A DNA stretch of 64,000 nucleotides from Niabella ginsenosidivorans (GTDB taxonomy: Bacteria > Bacteroidota > Bacteroidia > Chitinophagales > Chitinophagaceae): contig NZ_CP015772.1 of NCBI RefSeq assembly GCF_001654455.1, positions 4,712,001 to 4,776,000 of the forward strand, given 5' to 3'. The notes beneath the pieces were generated by a model, which was given only the letters and a program-made list of their open reading frames with translations, was not told the origin of the DNA and did no database searches. Position numbers and translations under genes: made by a program. Every line of letters starts with the position of its first letter. Positions within the stretch are counted from its first letter, which is position 1. Of the stretch, positions 43,066 through 51,892 are shown piece by piece.

Positions 43066-44226
43066 TTATTGTTCTTTTATGGCCTGTATTATTTTACTGT
43101 ATGCTTTTGTTCCGTCTTTATCTACCTGCGCTATCCGTATGTAAATGTTACCGGGCATACCACGCTGTATTTCGCCGGAAGTTTTAGTACAGGAAATAAA
43201 CGTGCTCACAAAAAATACCACGGCAGGCAGATGACGGTTTCTTTTACATACCGGCAATAACAGCATGGCCAGCAGGCCAAAACCGGCAACGCTCAAACTG
43301 GTCATATTAAGGCTGAAGCTGTATTGTACGGGCGTATCTGAATTGCCGGTCCCGGATTTTAGCGTTCCTATTTCTTTAAACAGTTTGCCATCTGATGAAG
43401 CCTCAATGACAAACCGGTCGTTATTTTTTTCTGTAAGGCAGGTAAAATTTACCTGCAAAGCATTTCCTTTTATAACTGCTGCAACATTTCCAAAAGTTAC
43501 AGGTAGCCCGCTGTCGCCGGTAATAAGGGACAATGCCTGTAATTCAGTATCCTTCAATGCACGATTGTAAATGCGCACTTCGTCTATCATGCCATCGCTG
43601 TATTCGTCGGGGCCACTTAGGCTGCGCCCGATAGCATAGGTATTTACAGTATCCGAGCTAAAGACTTCGTGGTATTCTTTAGAACCAATCAGGTTGCCGT
43701 CCACATAAAATTTTGCAGTGTCCGTGAGCTTGCTATATGTTGCCGCAAGATGATGCCATTCGTTGAAGTTCCATGGATAATCACAACCGATGTAATTGGT
43801 ATTGTAGCCCGACTCGAACAAAATCCCTCCGGAGGCCCAGTTGGCCTCCAGCAGCACCGAACCCCAGTCGTTATTTGGATCGTATTGTTCAAAAACAGCA
43901 AACACATTCCAGTTGTTGTACCAGTTGCGGATATTGATCCAGGCGGCAATCGTTACTTCTCCGGACGTATAAATTTTGGAGAGCGAAGGGCTTGCCGGTA
44001 TCTCTATATAAGCACCCGTACCGTTAAAATCATACGCTGCATTTGCGGTGTTATTTCTATCAGCGGTAAGTGCAGCATTATGTACGATGCCGTTGTTGTC
44101 ATTGCCGCTTGCATCATTGGCATTACCGTTGAAGGGCAGATAAAGCAACAGGCTGTCGTTAATAGCCTGTGCCCGTAACGATTGCACTGATAGCACCAAA
44201 AAAAGCAGCGCAAAAATGCGTTTCAT
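43066..44226 (-). CDS. Secreted LamG-domain protein with an interrupted C-terminal domain
   Basis: This protein of about 386 residues has a signal peptide (MKRIFALLFLVLSVQSLRAQ) and a LamG/concanavalin-like lectin domain (LLLYLPFNGNANDASGNDN to MIDEVRIYNRAL, about 27-225). A beta-rich C-terminal domain starts at about 241 (LPVTFGNVAAVIKG..., NDRFVIEASSDGKLFKEIG), similar to the domain preceding T9SS signals. It is then split by two hydrophobic segments (313-327 and 333-346) around KRNRH, the second ending in a lipobox-like ISC, before its last strands NIYIRIAQVDKDGTKAYSKI. ATG 44226 chosen for its signal peptide. Unit with the propeller lipoprotein. Confidence 0.8.
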   Translation of the reverse strand: MKRIFALLFLVLSVQSLRAQAINDSLLLYLPFNGNANDASGNDNNGIVHNAALTADRNNTANAAYDFNGTGAYIEIPASPSLSKIYTSGEVTIAAWINIRNWYNNWNVFAVFEQYDPNNDWGSVLLEANWASGGILFESGYNTNYIGCDYPWNFNEWHHLAATYSKLTDTAKFYVDGNLIGSKEYHEVFSSDTVNTYAIGRSLSGPDEYSDGMIDEVRIYNRALKDTELQALSLITGDSGLPVTFGNVAAVIKGNALQVNFTCLTEKNNDRFVIEASSDGKLFKEIGTLKSGTGNSDTPVQYSFSLNMTSLSVAGFGLLAMLLLPVCKRNRHLPAVVFFVSTFISCTKTSGEIQRGMPGNIYIRIAQVDKDGTKAYSKIIQAIKEQ

Positions 44227-44454
44227 TACTTTATAATGACTTTGAGATTTGACAGTTAAAGGTTTGACGAAAGAATTAAAGACATATTTCATTCGTAAAT
44301 ATTTTAAGTTTTTAATGGTTGAATGAACCCTTTGATTCAAAAAATTTTCATACCCCTATGTGAAAAAATGAAAATTTTTCTCATGCTGGTTTCATTTGCT
44401 TTTGATGGTTTTGGTAATTCAGGTGTAAAAGTAGCTTTGCACAGAGGGACGGTC

Positions 44455-44578
44455 AATCATTAAAAAAGATGATTTTTTAAATTACTAACCCCGTTTTTTA
44501 CAAAAATCCCGTACATCATAGCCCGCGGTTTAAACCATGGGCTATGATGCGTCAAAAAAAATCATTAAAAAAGATGAT
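44455..44578 (+). repeat. 19-base direct repeat flanking a palindrome
   Basis: AATCATTAAAAAAGATGAT occurs at 44455-44473 and exactly again at 44560-44578, 105 bases apart, with the palindrome 44514-44549 between. It could be a duplicated target site of a small non-coding mobile element or a pair of binding sites before the kinase gene (ATG 44624). Confidence 0.6.
44514..44549. repeat. 36-base REP-like palindrome
   Basis: CATCATAGCCC, then GC, GGTTTAAACC, AT, and GGGCTATGATG: the outer arms are perfectly complementary and the centre GGTTTAAACC is itself palindromic. This looks like a repetitive extragenic palindrome of the kind spread by REP-associated transposases. No transposase is present in the window. 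Confidence 0.65.
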
Positions 44579-44623
44579 AGACTGCATAGCTATTGCTGCT
44601 TTTATTTGCAATAACTTTAGAAG

Positions 44624-46564
44624 ATGAAAAAAATTTTGCTGATAGTATTCCTTGGTCTCAGTACTATGACCTGTGTTGCACAGGGATTATTAAAAAAAGA
44701 CAGCTTGCTGAAACTATTGGCCGCCGCAAAAGATGATACAGCAAAAGTGTTATTATATATAAACATTGGCAACCAATATGAAATGGATGATCCGCAAGTC
44801 GCCGGGAAATATTACCAAATGGCTGGCAATCTGAGCAAACACCTTCACCACAAATTAGGTATTATAAAATACATCTCAAACTATACGGCCATTCTTAATA
44901 TGGCCGGTAAATTCGATAGCGCATTATTATTAAACAAACAATCTTTTCAGATTGCAAGGGAATTAAATAACAAATTATATATTGCTAAAACAGCAGCCAA
45001 TATTGGTAATAGTTTTAATTATTTAAGCGAATACGATAGTGCCATTTATTATTACGAAACTGCAGGAAAATATTTTGAAGATATGGGTAACAACTACCTT
45101 TTGGCCAGGATGTATGAAATGGAGCAACTTGTTTACCAAAATATGAACCAGCACAAAAAAGCGCTGCAATATGGAGAAAAAGCGGTAAAAGAGTTAAGAA
45201 TTTCAGGAGACAGTATTGATTTAGGTAGATGCCTGCTTAACCTTGCTAATAGTTATCAAGGCAATAATTTTCCCGACTCTGCACTGAGCTGTTATAAAGA
45301 AGCGTTGATCATTTCACAAAAAACAAATTATGCACAGGGGGAAGCAGCCAGCCTTTTGGGTATCGGTAATATTTATTTTCACCGCTATGATGCAGACCAA
45401 ATGAAGCCTTGCTTTGAAAAAGCGCTTGCAATATCACAGCAATTAGGCGATCCGCAAGGTCAGTTAATAGCATCAAGAGGCATGGCGCTTTATTATCTTT
45501 TAAAAAAGGAGCTGAATAAGGCAAAAATATATTGTGCCGCTTCCGTAAAATTAGCCGATAGTTTAGGTACAAAATATGATAAATATGAGTCGATGCATGT
45601 CTTGTCTTCTATATTTTATGCACAGCATGATATTATAGAAGCTGAAAAAACAAGGGACAAAATGCAGGTGTTAGAAAACGAAATTAGAGGAGACGAGTTG
45701 CAACAGAAAACCATTTCAATAGAAAAGAAGTTTGAAACCGAGAAAAAGGAAGCACAGATAAAATTGCAGCAAACACAACTCAGGCAAAAAACTATGCTCA
45801 ATTATTTGCTTTTTGTCGGGGCCGGGGCCCTACTGCTTATATCGCTGCTGGGCTACCGCAATCATCGCAACAGGCAAAAACTGCAACAGGCAAAGATTGA
45901 TGAGCTTGAAACCGAAAAAAGGCTTACTGCTACCGAAGCTGTACTATTAGGGGAAGAACAGGAGCGCACGCGCCTCGCAAGAGACCTGCACGACGGGCTG
46001 GGCGGCATGTTGAGCGGTATAAAATTTTCATTAAGCAATATGAAAGAGAATTTAATTATGACGCCTGACAATGCGCAGGCTTTTGAGCGCAGCATGGATA
46101 TGCTGGACAGCTCCATAAGGGAGATGCGCCGTGTGGCGCATAATATGATGCCCGAAATGCTGGTAAAATACGGATTGGATACAGCGCTGAAAGAGTTTTG
46201 CGATGAAATAACCCGCAGCGGCGTTACAACGGTGAACTATCAATCCGTTGCCATGCAGGACGCGGTCCTGGGGCAAACGCAATCCGTTACCATATATCGC
46301 ATTGTGCAGGAGCTGGTAAACAATGCCATTAAACACGCCAATGCTCATAATGTGCTGGTGCAACTGCACCTGCACAGGCAGGAGCGATTGCTGGCCGTAA
46401 CCGTAGAGAACAACGGCAGCGGGTTTGATACCAGGGCAATGACAGATACGGGCGGCATAGGCTGGAAAAATATCCAGAGCCGTGTAAATTTTTTACAGGG
46501 TAAGTTAGATATACAATCTGCTCCCGACAGCGGCACCTCCGTAATGATAGAAATTAATATCTGA
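44624..46564 (+). CDS. TPR-containing sensor histidine kinase (HisKA_3 type)
   Basis: This 646-residue kinase has a signal peptide (ending MTCVAQG), about seven tetratricopeptide repeats in the periplasm (residues ~30-350), a short coiled coil, one membrane helix (about 391-410, YLLFVGAGALLLISLLGY), another coiled coil, the HisKA_3 phosphoacceptor RDLHDGLGG (His about 456) and an ATPase domain (VQELVNNAIKHANAH, NNGSGFDTRAM, GGIGWKNIQSRV). It should pass signals to the LuxR-type regulator whose ATG overlaps its stop. The first ~1150 bases are clearly more A/T-rich than the last ~780. Confidence 0.93.
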   Translation: MKKILLIVFLGLSTMTCVAQGLLKKDSLLKLLAAAKDDTAKVLLYINIGNQYEMDDPQVAGKYYQMAGNLSKHLHHKLGIIKYISNYTAILNMAGKFDSALLLNKQSFQIARELNNKLYIAKTAANIGNSFNYLSEYDSAIYYYETAGKYFEDMGNNYLLARMYEMEQLVYQNMNQHKKALQYGEKAVKELRISGDSIDLGRCLLNLANSYQGNNFPDSALSCYKEALIISQKTNYAQGEAASLLGIGNIYFHRYDADQMKPCFEKALAISQQLGDPQGQLIASRGMALYYLLKKELNKAKIYCAASVKLADSLGTKYDKYESMHVLSSIFYAQHDIIEAEKTRDKMQVLENEIRGDELQQKTISIEKKFETEKKEAQIKLQQTQLRQKTMLNYLLFVGAGALLLISLLGYRNHRNRQKLQQAKIDELETEKRLTATEAVLLGEEQERTRLARDLHDGLGGMLSGIKFSLSNMKENLIMTPDNAQAFERSMDMLDSSIREMRRVAHNMMPEMLVKYGLDTALKEFCDEITRSGVTTVNYQSVAMQDAVLGQTQSVTIYRIVQELVNNAIKHANAHNVLVQLHLHRQERLLAVTVENNGSGFDTRAMTDTGGIGWKNIQSRVNFLQGKLDIQSAPDSGTSVMIEINI

Positions 46565-47178
46565 TGGCGGTAAGTATTTTTATAGTAGATGACCATTATA
46601 TGGTAATTGAAGGCATCCGTTCTTTATTGCAGCATGAAAAGGAAATGGACTGGCTGGGGCATGCCACCAATGCCATGTCCTGCCTCAGCTTTCTAAGACA
46701 ACAGCAGCCGGATATTATACTCATGGATGTGAGCCTGCCCGATAAAAACGGCACGGAACTGTGCAAAGAAGTAAAGCTGCTGTATCCTTCAGTATTTGTA
46801 TTGGGCCTCAGCACATTTAACCAGCAGGCAGTTATCCGCAATATGATAGAAAACGGCGCATCGGGGTATGTGCTCAAAAACGCATCTAAAGAAGAATTGC
46901 TCGAAGCCATTGCGGCGGTAATAAAAGGCAAAACTTATTTAAGCCATGAAGCTGCGCTTTCCATGAAGGAAACGGTCAAAGATATTCCCCTTATTACCCG
47001 AAGGGAAAAGGAAATTCTGGCCCTCATTGCCGAAGGGCTTACCAACGCGGAAATATCCGAAAAGTTATTCATCAGTATTCCCACCGTAAACACGCATCGC
47101 AGAAGCCTTCTGGAAAAATTTGATGTAAAAAACACCGCTACGCTTATTGGCAGGGCAATAAAGACGGGATTGATATAA
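46564..47178 (+). CDS. Two-component response regulator, NarL/LuxR type
   Basis: This 204-residue regulator has a receiver domain (phosphoacceptor Asp55 in ILMDVSLPDKNG, acidic pair DD at 9-10, Lys in YVLKNAS) and a LuxR-type helix-turn-helix (LITRREKEILALIAEGLTN..., about 140-200). ATG 46564 overlaps the TGA of the kinase gene (ATGA-type coupling), so it is the cognate partner. Targets are unknown; the divergent LamG/propeller gene pair is a plausible candidate. Confidence 0.95.
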   Translation: MAVSIFIVDDHYMVIEGIRSLLQHEKEMDWLGHATNAMSCLSFLRQQQPDIILMDVSLPDKNGTELCKEVKLLYPSVFVLGLSTFNQQAVIRNMIENGASGYVLKNASKEELLEAIAAVIKGKTYLSHEAALSMKETVKDIPLITRREKEILALIAEGLTNAEISEKLFISIPTVNTHRRSLLEKFDVKNTATLIGRAIKTGLI

Positions 47179-47498
47179 ATATGTTTTACCCCTGCCTGTA
47201 TTGCAGTTTTTCAACACGCTCAAAAAAAAGGAACCTAATACTTCCGATTTTTCGTATTGTTGTGTAGTTTACTTTAATATGACTTATTTATTGCTGTCCG
47301 GTAAAAACCATAAAATATGGCAGAGCTCCTTTACGGTATCGTGTGCCATCGGTTTTTGAAGCAGGAATATCTCTCTGATTTTGAACAGCATACCACATTG
47401 AGCTATATATAGTCATTTTAATTTTAGCAGGCAACAGAATAGTGAAAAAGAATAAAATTATTTTATGGGGCGCATGTCGCAATACGGACCTACAGCAA
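47179..47498. other. Intergenic stretch without a supportable gene
   Basis: Short open frames occur (for example minus 47288-47482, 64 residues; plus 47317-47412, 31 residues), but neither has a ribosome site or recognisable family. No clear terminator follows the response-regulator gene. Confidence 0.4.
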
Positions 47499-47533
47499 TT
47501 TGCAAAATTAAAAACAAAGCCTTCCTAACTTTG
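47499..47533 (+). promoter_or_regulatory. Promoter of the DUF2480 gene
   Basis: TTTG (47499-47502), 23 bases, then TAACTTTG (47526-47533). The ATG at 47551 is 17 bases further on. Confidence 0.6.
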
Positions 47534-47550
47534 TTTTATCTTTTATCATT

Positions 47551-48057
47551 ATGGAAACAACATTCAGAAACAAAGTTGCGGAAAGCGGTATCATTACCCT
47601 GAACCTGGAAGATTATTACCCGCAGGAGCCCGTATTGCTTTTTGACATAAAGGATTACCTGTTTATGGGCATGATCCTGAAGGAGAAAGACTTCCGTGCG
47701 GCGTTAAAAGAGCAGGACTGGACCGTTTATAAAAATAAGGGGGTGGGCATTGTTTGTACGGCCGACGCTATTATTCCCCTTTGGGCTTATATGCTGATTG
47801 TGAGCTACCTGCAGCCTGTTGCCGCCTTTGTGCACCTGGGCGATGAAGCTACCGTAAAGAACAAACAACTCCTGAAAGCAATTGAGGCGCTTGATGTCAA
47901 TGCTTTCCTGGACGCACGTATAGTGATAAAAGGTTGTGGTGATATTCCCGTTTCCGAAGAAGCCTATGCCCAGGTAGCGCTGAAGCTGTTGCCGGTAGTA
48001 AAAAGCCTGATGTACGGTGAGCCTTGCAGCACCGTGCCGGTATATAAGCGAAAATAA
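47551..48057 (+). CDS. DUF2480 family protein
   Basis: This 168-residue cytoplasmic protein begins FRNKVAESGIITLNLEDYYP and continues VLLFDIKDYLFMGMILKEKDFRAALKEQDWTVYKNKGVGIVCTADAIIP, the conserved body of DUF2480, found almost only in Bacteroidota. Function unknown. Both conserved cysteines (about residues 69 and 130) are present. Convergent with corA three bases away. Confidence 0.85.
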   Translation: METTFRNKVAESGIITLNLEDYYPQEPVLLFDIKDYLFMGMILKEKDFRAALKEQDWTVYKNKGVGIVCTADAIIPLWAYMLIVSYLQPVAAFVHLGDEATVKNKQLLKAIEALDVNAFLDARIVIKGCGDIPVSEEAYAQVALKLLPVVKSLMYGEPCSTVPVYKRK

Positions 48058-48060
48058 GAT

Positions 48061-49170
48061 TTAAAACCAGCCCTTTCTTTTAAAGACCCACAGCATCCAC
48101 AGGGGGATTAATATCATTGCGCCAACCGCTATCCAGAAACCAAAATGGTGACTGGTGAGCGGGATCACGTTAAAATTCATCCCGAATATGCCTCCGATAA
48201 CCGTAGCAGGAGCCAGCAGGCAGGTAACAATGGCCATTACTTTCATGACCTCGTTCATTTTTAAATTCACATTGCTGAGATAAAGATCCTGCATTCCCAT
48301 CAGTACATCGCGATAGTTATCTACCAGGTCAATGGCCTGTACAATATGATCGTATACATCTTTATAATACCGTTCATTGCTTTCGGTCAGCAGGTCGTTT
48401 TCGCTTTTTATGATCCCGCTGATCACTTCCCGCACCGGGTAAATGGTTCTTTTCAAGATAATGAGCTCTTTTCTTAAAGAGTTAATATAGGCAAGCGTGC
48501 GTTTACCGGAGCTCTTTATAATCTCCTCCTCCAGGTCTTCAATTTCATCGCCCAGCTTGTCCATTACAATAAAATAGTGGTCAACAATGGTATCCAGCAG
48601 TGTATAATACAGGTAATCTGCCTCTTTGGTACGGGTTTTACTGGTGGGCAGCTTCAGCCGTTCCCGCAAAGCGCTGAAAACATCCCGCGTAATATCCTCC
48701 TGGAAAGTGATCACAAAGTTTTTACCCAATACCAGCGCTATCTGTTCATAATCTACCGATTTTTTCTGCTCATTATAATACAACATATCCATGAGACAGA
48801 AAAGAATGTCGTCAATCTCATCCATTTTGGGGCGCTGGCCTACGCTTAAAATATCTTCCTGCAACAGCGGGTGAACGCCAAACCGGTTACCAATGGCCTC
48901 CACATCACTTTTGCGCAACCCGTCTATATTGATCCATACGATCTTATTGCTTTTTTTCAGGTTCAGGGCCTCATCAAGCGAAAGATCCTTTAGCTCTTCT
49001 ATGGATGCTTTGTTATAGCAATAAGCCGTTATTACCACCCTCTGAGCTTCTTCCCGCCTGGGAATAATTGTTGGATTGACCGATAAGATCTCTTTTGTTC
49101 TTTCAGTTCCGAAAAGGTCCATCAGGTTGGGTAAAAAAAGCTTCAGGTATTTATCCGGGCGAACCTTCAT
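48061..49170 (-). CDS. corA: Magnesium/cobalt transporter CorA
   Basis: This 369-residue protein has a long soluble N-terminal funnel domain (about 1-300) and two C-terminal membrane helices around the signature GMN motif (GGIFGMNFNVIPL, about residues 325-337), ending with a basic tail (FKRKGWF). It forms a pentameric Mg2+ channel in the inner membrane. Its own promoter box lies at 49199-49206. Confidence 0.95.
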   Translation of the reverse strand: MKVRPDKYLKLFLPNLMDLFGTERTKEILSVNPTIIPRREEAQRVVITAYCYNKASIEELKDLSLDEALNLKKSNKIVWINIDGLRKSDVEAIGNRFGVHPLLQEDILSVGQRPKMDEIDDILFCLMDMLYYNEQKKSVDYEQIALVLGKNFVITFQEDITRDVFSALRERLKLPTSKTRTKEADYLYYTLLDTIVDHYFIVMDKLGDEIEDLEEEIIKSSGKRTLAYINSLRKELIILKRTIYPVREVISGIIKSENDLLTESNERYYKDVYDHIVQAIDLVDNYRDVLMGMQDLYLSNVNLKMNEVMKVMAIVTCLLAPATVIGGIFGMNFNVIPLTSHHFGFWIAVGAMILIPLWMLWVFKRKGWF

Positions 49171-49198
49171 GTATGGATGGTGATTTTATATTATTGCA

Positions 49199-49206
49199 CA
49201 AATGTA
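49199..49206 (-). promoter_or_regulatory. -7 box of corA
   Basis: TACATTTG on the minus strand matches TAnnTTTG exactly and lies 28 bases before the corA ATG. No clear -33 TTTG. Confidence 0.45.
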
Positions 49207-49227
49207 TCGGATTTGTATCACTTTATT

Positions 49228-49662
49228 TTACAGCACAGGAACCGGTCCCGTTATTGCGGAAATAATGTACAGCACACCAATAATGATTGCCGCAATACCC
49301 AAACGGCCCTGCCTGGGGCGCAGCCGGTCCAGTAATTGTGCCCCTTTTTCTGCTGCTTTTTTATTTTCTGAAAGCACATATTGCTGAATAAAACCATATC
49401 CCAGCAAAAAGCCCAGCGCTGCGGCTACCAACCCTGTAGCCAGCCATAAGCACCAATAAACAGGGAAAAAGCCCAACAGGTCAAGGCTTAAGATACAGCG
49501 GATGACCCGTATTATTCCAATTATACAAAACATGATCCCTATCCAGCCCTGATAGGGGGTTATTTTATCCAGCAACTCTTTTGCTTCCGGCTTACGGGAA
49601 AGCAACAGGGATGGTACGGCTAAAATACCCAGGCAGATCAATAAAATTCCATTTAAAATCAT
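49228..49662 (-). CDS. Small four-helix membrane protein with internal duplication
   Basis: This 144-residue integral membrane protein has four hydrophobic segments. Its two halves are related: ELLDKITPYQGWIGIMFCIIG (residues ~29-49) and QLLDRLRPRQGRLGIAAIII (about 107-126) align, so it arose by duplication of a two-helix unit. Function unknown. It follows kdsB by 9 bases on the same strand and may be co-transcribed. Confidence 0.72.
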   Translation of the reverse strand: MILNGILLICLGILAVPSLLLSRKPEAKELLDKITPYQGWIGIMFCIIGIIRVIRCILSLDLLGFFPVYWCLWLATGLVAAALGFLLGYGFIQQYVLSENKKAAEKGAQLLDRLRPRQGRLGIAAIIIGVLYIISAITGPVPVL

Positions 49663-49671
49663 AATAGCTTT

Positions 49672-50403
49672 TTATTGGTTCAGGATAGCAGCGGCTTTTT
49701 CGAGGTCTTCCGGAGTATCGATCGCCACTGTCTGATAAGTGGTTGTTGCCATATAGATATCCACCCCGTTTTCCAAAAACCGCAGCTGTTCCAGCTTTTC
49801 AGTCTGCTCCAGTATGCTTTGCGGCCAGGTTGTAAACTTTAACAAGGCTTCTTTTCTAAATGCATAAACACCAATATGCAGGTAATAGGCCACCCCGGCT
49901 TTCTGATCCCGGTTATAAGGAATTATGCTTCGGCTGAAATACAGGGCTTTCCCGTTCTTACCTGTTACCACTTTTACCGCATTCGGGTTCTGTGCCTCCT
50001 CTTCACTGCCAAATTTCCGCATCAATGAACCCACCTGAACAGCGTCTGACCGGAAAAGCGCTACAATTTTTTGCAGCGGTTCGGTTTGCATAAAAGGCTC
50101 ATCGCCCTGCACATTCACAATCACATCCACGTCCATATCCCGTACCGCTTCCGCAATACGGTCCGTTCCGCTTTCATGCGCGGCCATACTCATGATAGCC
50201 TTGCCGCCCCGTTGAATAATTTCTTTATAAATAATATCGCTGTCCGTTACCACAAACACCTCCGAAAACAGGTTGCTTTTTACAACGGCATTGTAGGTGT
50301 GCACAATCACAGGGTACTGCCCTAATTGCTGCATCAGTTTGGCCGGGAACCGCGTAGCAGCATATCTTGCGGGAATGACTGCGATCACTTTTTGTTCTTT
50401 CAT
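49672..50403 (-). CDS. kdsB: 3-deoxy-manno-octulosonate cytidylyltransferase
   Basis: This 243-residue enzyme makes CMP-Kdo for lipopolysaccharide. It has the nucleotide-binding start VIPARYAATRFPAKLM, the VNVQGDEP motif (about 95) and SRSIIPYNRD (about 155), with a length equal to E. coli KdsB. A very close -7 box (50408-50415) precedes it. Upstream of the duplicated membrane-protein gene. Confidence 0.96.
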   Translation of the reverse strand: MKEQKVIAVIPARYAATRFPAKLMQQLGQYPVIVHTYNAVVKSNLFSEVFVVTDSDIIYKEIIQRGGKAIMSMAAHESGTDRIAEAVRDMDVDVIVNVQGDEPFMQTEPLQKIVALFRSDAVQVGSLMRKFGSEEEAQNPNAVKVVTGKNGKALYFSRSIIPYNRDQKAGVAYYLHIGVYAFRKEALLKFTTWPQSILEQTEKLEQLRFLENGVDIYMATTTYQTVAIDTPEDLEKAAAILNQ

Positions 50404-50407
50404 TTTT

Positions 50408-50415
50408 CAAAAGTA
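50408..50415 (-). promoter_or_regulatory. -7 box abutting the kdsB start
   Basis: TACTTTTG on the minus strand (exact TAnnTTTG) lies four bases before the kdsB ATG, so its transcript would be leaderless or nearly so. The -33 element is weak. Confidence 0.4.
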
Positions 50416-50430
50416 GGAAAGTCCTTTGGT

Positions 50431-51294
50431 TTAAGCTATTCCTTTGCGGGCATTGCCGGGCACCTCTGTTTCTGCAGTTTCTTTTTTAATAAAAGGATCT
50501 TTTAACAACGCTAAAAAGTCTTCGTCCCGGGTGTTATCATAATACCGGTCCAGCCCGTATTTTATTTTTGAGGGATCCAGCTCTTTATAGGTGCCCAGCA
50601 GCCGGTCCCATATAGAAAACACGGCACCATAGTTACTGTCTGTATAAGGTTGTTTCCAGTGATGATGCACTTTATGCATATTGGGTGAAACCAGTACATA
50701 GCTCAATGCTTTGTCCAGCTTTGAATGAAGCCGGATGTTGGCATGTGTAAAGGCGGTGGTAACCACTACCAGTGTCTGATAGATCATGACGCTGTACATA
50801 GGGGCGCCGCTAACAAAAATCAATAAAAGAAAAAAGATGCCCCGTAACAGGCTATCGCCGGGATGATGCCTCAGGCCTGTGGTAACATCCACTTTATTAT
50901 CACTATGATGTATTAAATGATACCGCCACAGCCAGGGTTGTTTGTGCATTATCCAGTGTACCAGCCAACTGCTGAAATCCAACGCCAGCACACCAATAAG
51001 CACAGCGCCCGCTACACTGGCATGCAGCCAGTATACCAACCCGAATTGTGCATGAAGGCACCAATCAGACAGCACTACTATCACCACTGCCAATGCAGTA
51101 TGGATGACCAGATGCAGGACGGTAAAACCGAAATTTACCAGCGCATGAGCAAATTTTGTTTTCCGGTATTTCAGATGATACAGTGGAATGACCCCTTCCA
51201 GTATCCAAAAGATCAGCATTCCGCCAACCAGTAGTCCCATCCGCTCCAGTGGACGTTGTTCCAGTGTTGAAAAATAGGCAATTACTTTATCCAT
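50431..51294 (-). CDS. Sterol desaturase / fatty acid hydroxylase family membrane protein
   Basis: This protein of about 287 residues has several membrane helices and the di-iron histidine clusters of the fatty-acid-hydroxylase superfamily: HWIMH and HLIHH (about 110-125), then LRHHP, and VSPNMHKVHHH (about 200). It would use O2 to hydroxylate or desaturate a lipid chain. ATG 51294 chosen; the frame upstream (to 51369) has no family-like sequence. Substrate unknown. A distant relative is encoded at 62292-63209. Confidence 0.88.
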   Translation of the reverse strand: MDKVIAYFSTLEQRPLERMGLLVGGMLIFWILEGVIPLYHLKYRKTKFAHALVNFGFTVLHLVIHTALAVVIVVLSDWCLHAQFGLVYWLHASVAGAVLIGVLALDFSSWLVHWIMHKQPWLWRYHLIHHSDNKVDVTTGLRHHPGDSLLRGIFFLLLIFVSGAPMYSVMIYQTLVVVTTAFTHANIRLHSKLDKALSYVLVSPNMHKVHHHWKQPYTDSNYGAVFSIWDRLLGTYKELDPSKIKYGLDRYYDNTRDEDFLALLKDPFIKKETAETEVPGNARKGIA

Positions 51295-51375
51295 GGCAAC
51301 GATATATAAAATGAACCTGTTTAATGAAAATATATTTCTGAAACGCACCCTTCTGCCCCTTTCTTGCAAGCGAAA

Positions 51376-51774
51376 CTATTGTGCTTCATATTCATACCCG
51401 CAATCAAAACAATGGTGTACCTTATCTACCGGCAAAGGTGCTCCTATGCCTAACAGGAGATTTATAAGGGTGCCCAGCCAGTTGGACGCTTTTTTGGGCG
51501 TGCTCACATACTCCACGTTGGTGGAACCGCAATGGGGGCAGGGATGTTGCTGCTGGTATTCTTTTTTTGTATTCTTTAAAATATCCAACGCTCTTCCGAT
51601 CTGTGGCTGTGCCACCATTAATTTTATTCCTCCTACAGCATTGGTCAGTATGGGATCGATGGTTACCGTATTTTCATCCTTCAGCCAGCAGTTAATGCTT
51701 TCACTCTGCAAATTGCCCATTGCAAGATGCGCTTCTATATAATTATTGTAGGTGCTGGCAATCACATAGTCCAT
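51376..51774 (-). CDS. DUF2007 / zinc-ribbon small protein
   Basis: This 132-residue protein starts with a DUF2007 domain (MDYVIASTYNNYIEAHLAMGNLQ.., VGGIKLMVAQPQIGRALDIL, residues ~1-70), a signal-transducer-like ferredoxin fold. It then has a C-terminal zinc ribbon made of CPHCGS (about 78-83) and CFDCGYEY (about 122-129), with a hydrophobic stretch between (LGTLINLLLGIGAPL). Role unknown. It lies upstream of the hydroxylase gene on the same strand. Confidence 0.8.
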   Translation of the reverse strand: MDYVIASTYNNYIEAHLAMGNLQSESINCWLKDENTVTIDPILTNAVGGIKLMVAQPQIGRALDILKNTKKEYQQQHPCPHCGSTNVEYVSTPKKASNWLGTLINLLLGIGAPLPVDKVHHCFDCGYEYEAQ

Positions 51775-51854
51775 ATTTTAAAGTTATTACAGTATACCGG
51801 ATAAAAAAAGTCCTCTTGTCTTTAAAATTTTACCGGGAACTACCTTGTTTTGAT

Positions 51855-51862
51855 TAAATTTG
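51855..51862 (+). promoter_or_regulatory. -7 box of the cobalamin-riboswitch-metE transcript
   Basis: TAAATTTG matches TAnnTTTG and lies about 30 bases before the riboswitch, so the aptamer would be transcribed whole. I see no clear -33 TTTG. Confidence 0.5.
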
Positions 51863-51892
51863 CCAACTTAATAAGTTCTTTCATTTTTCATC

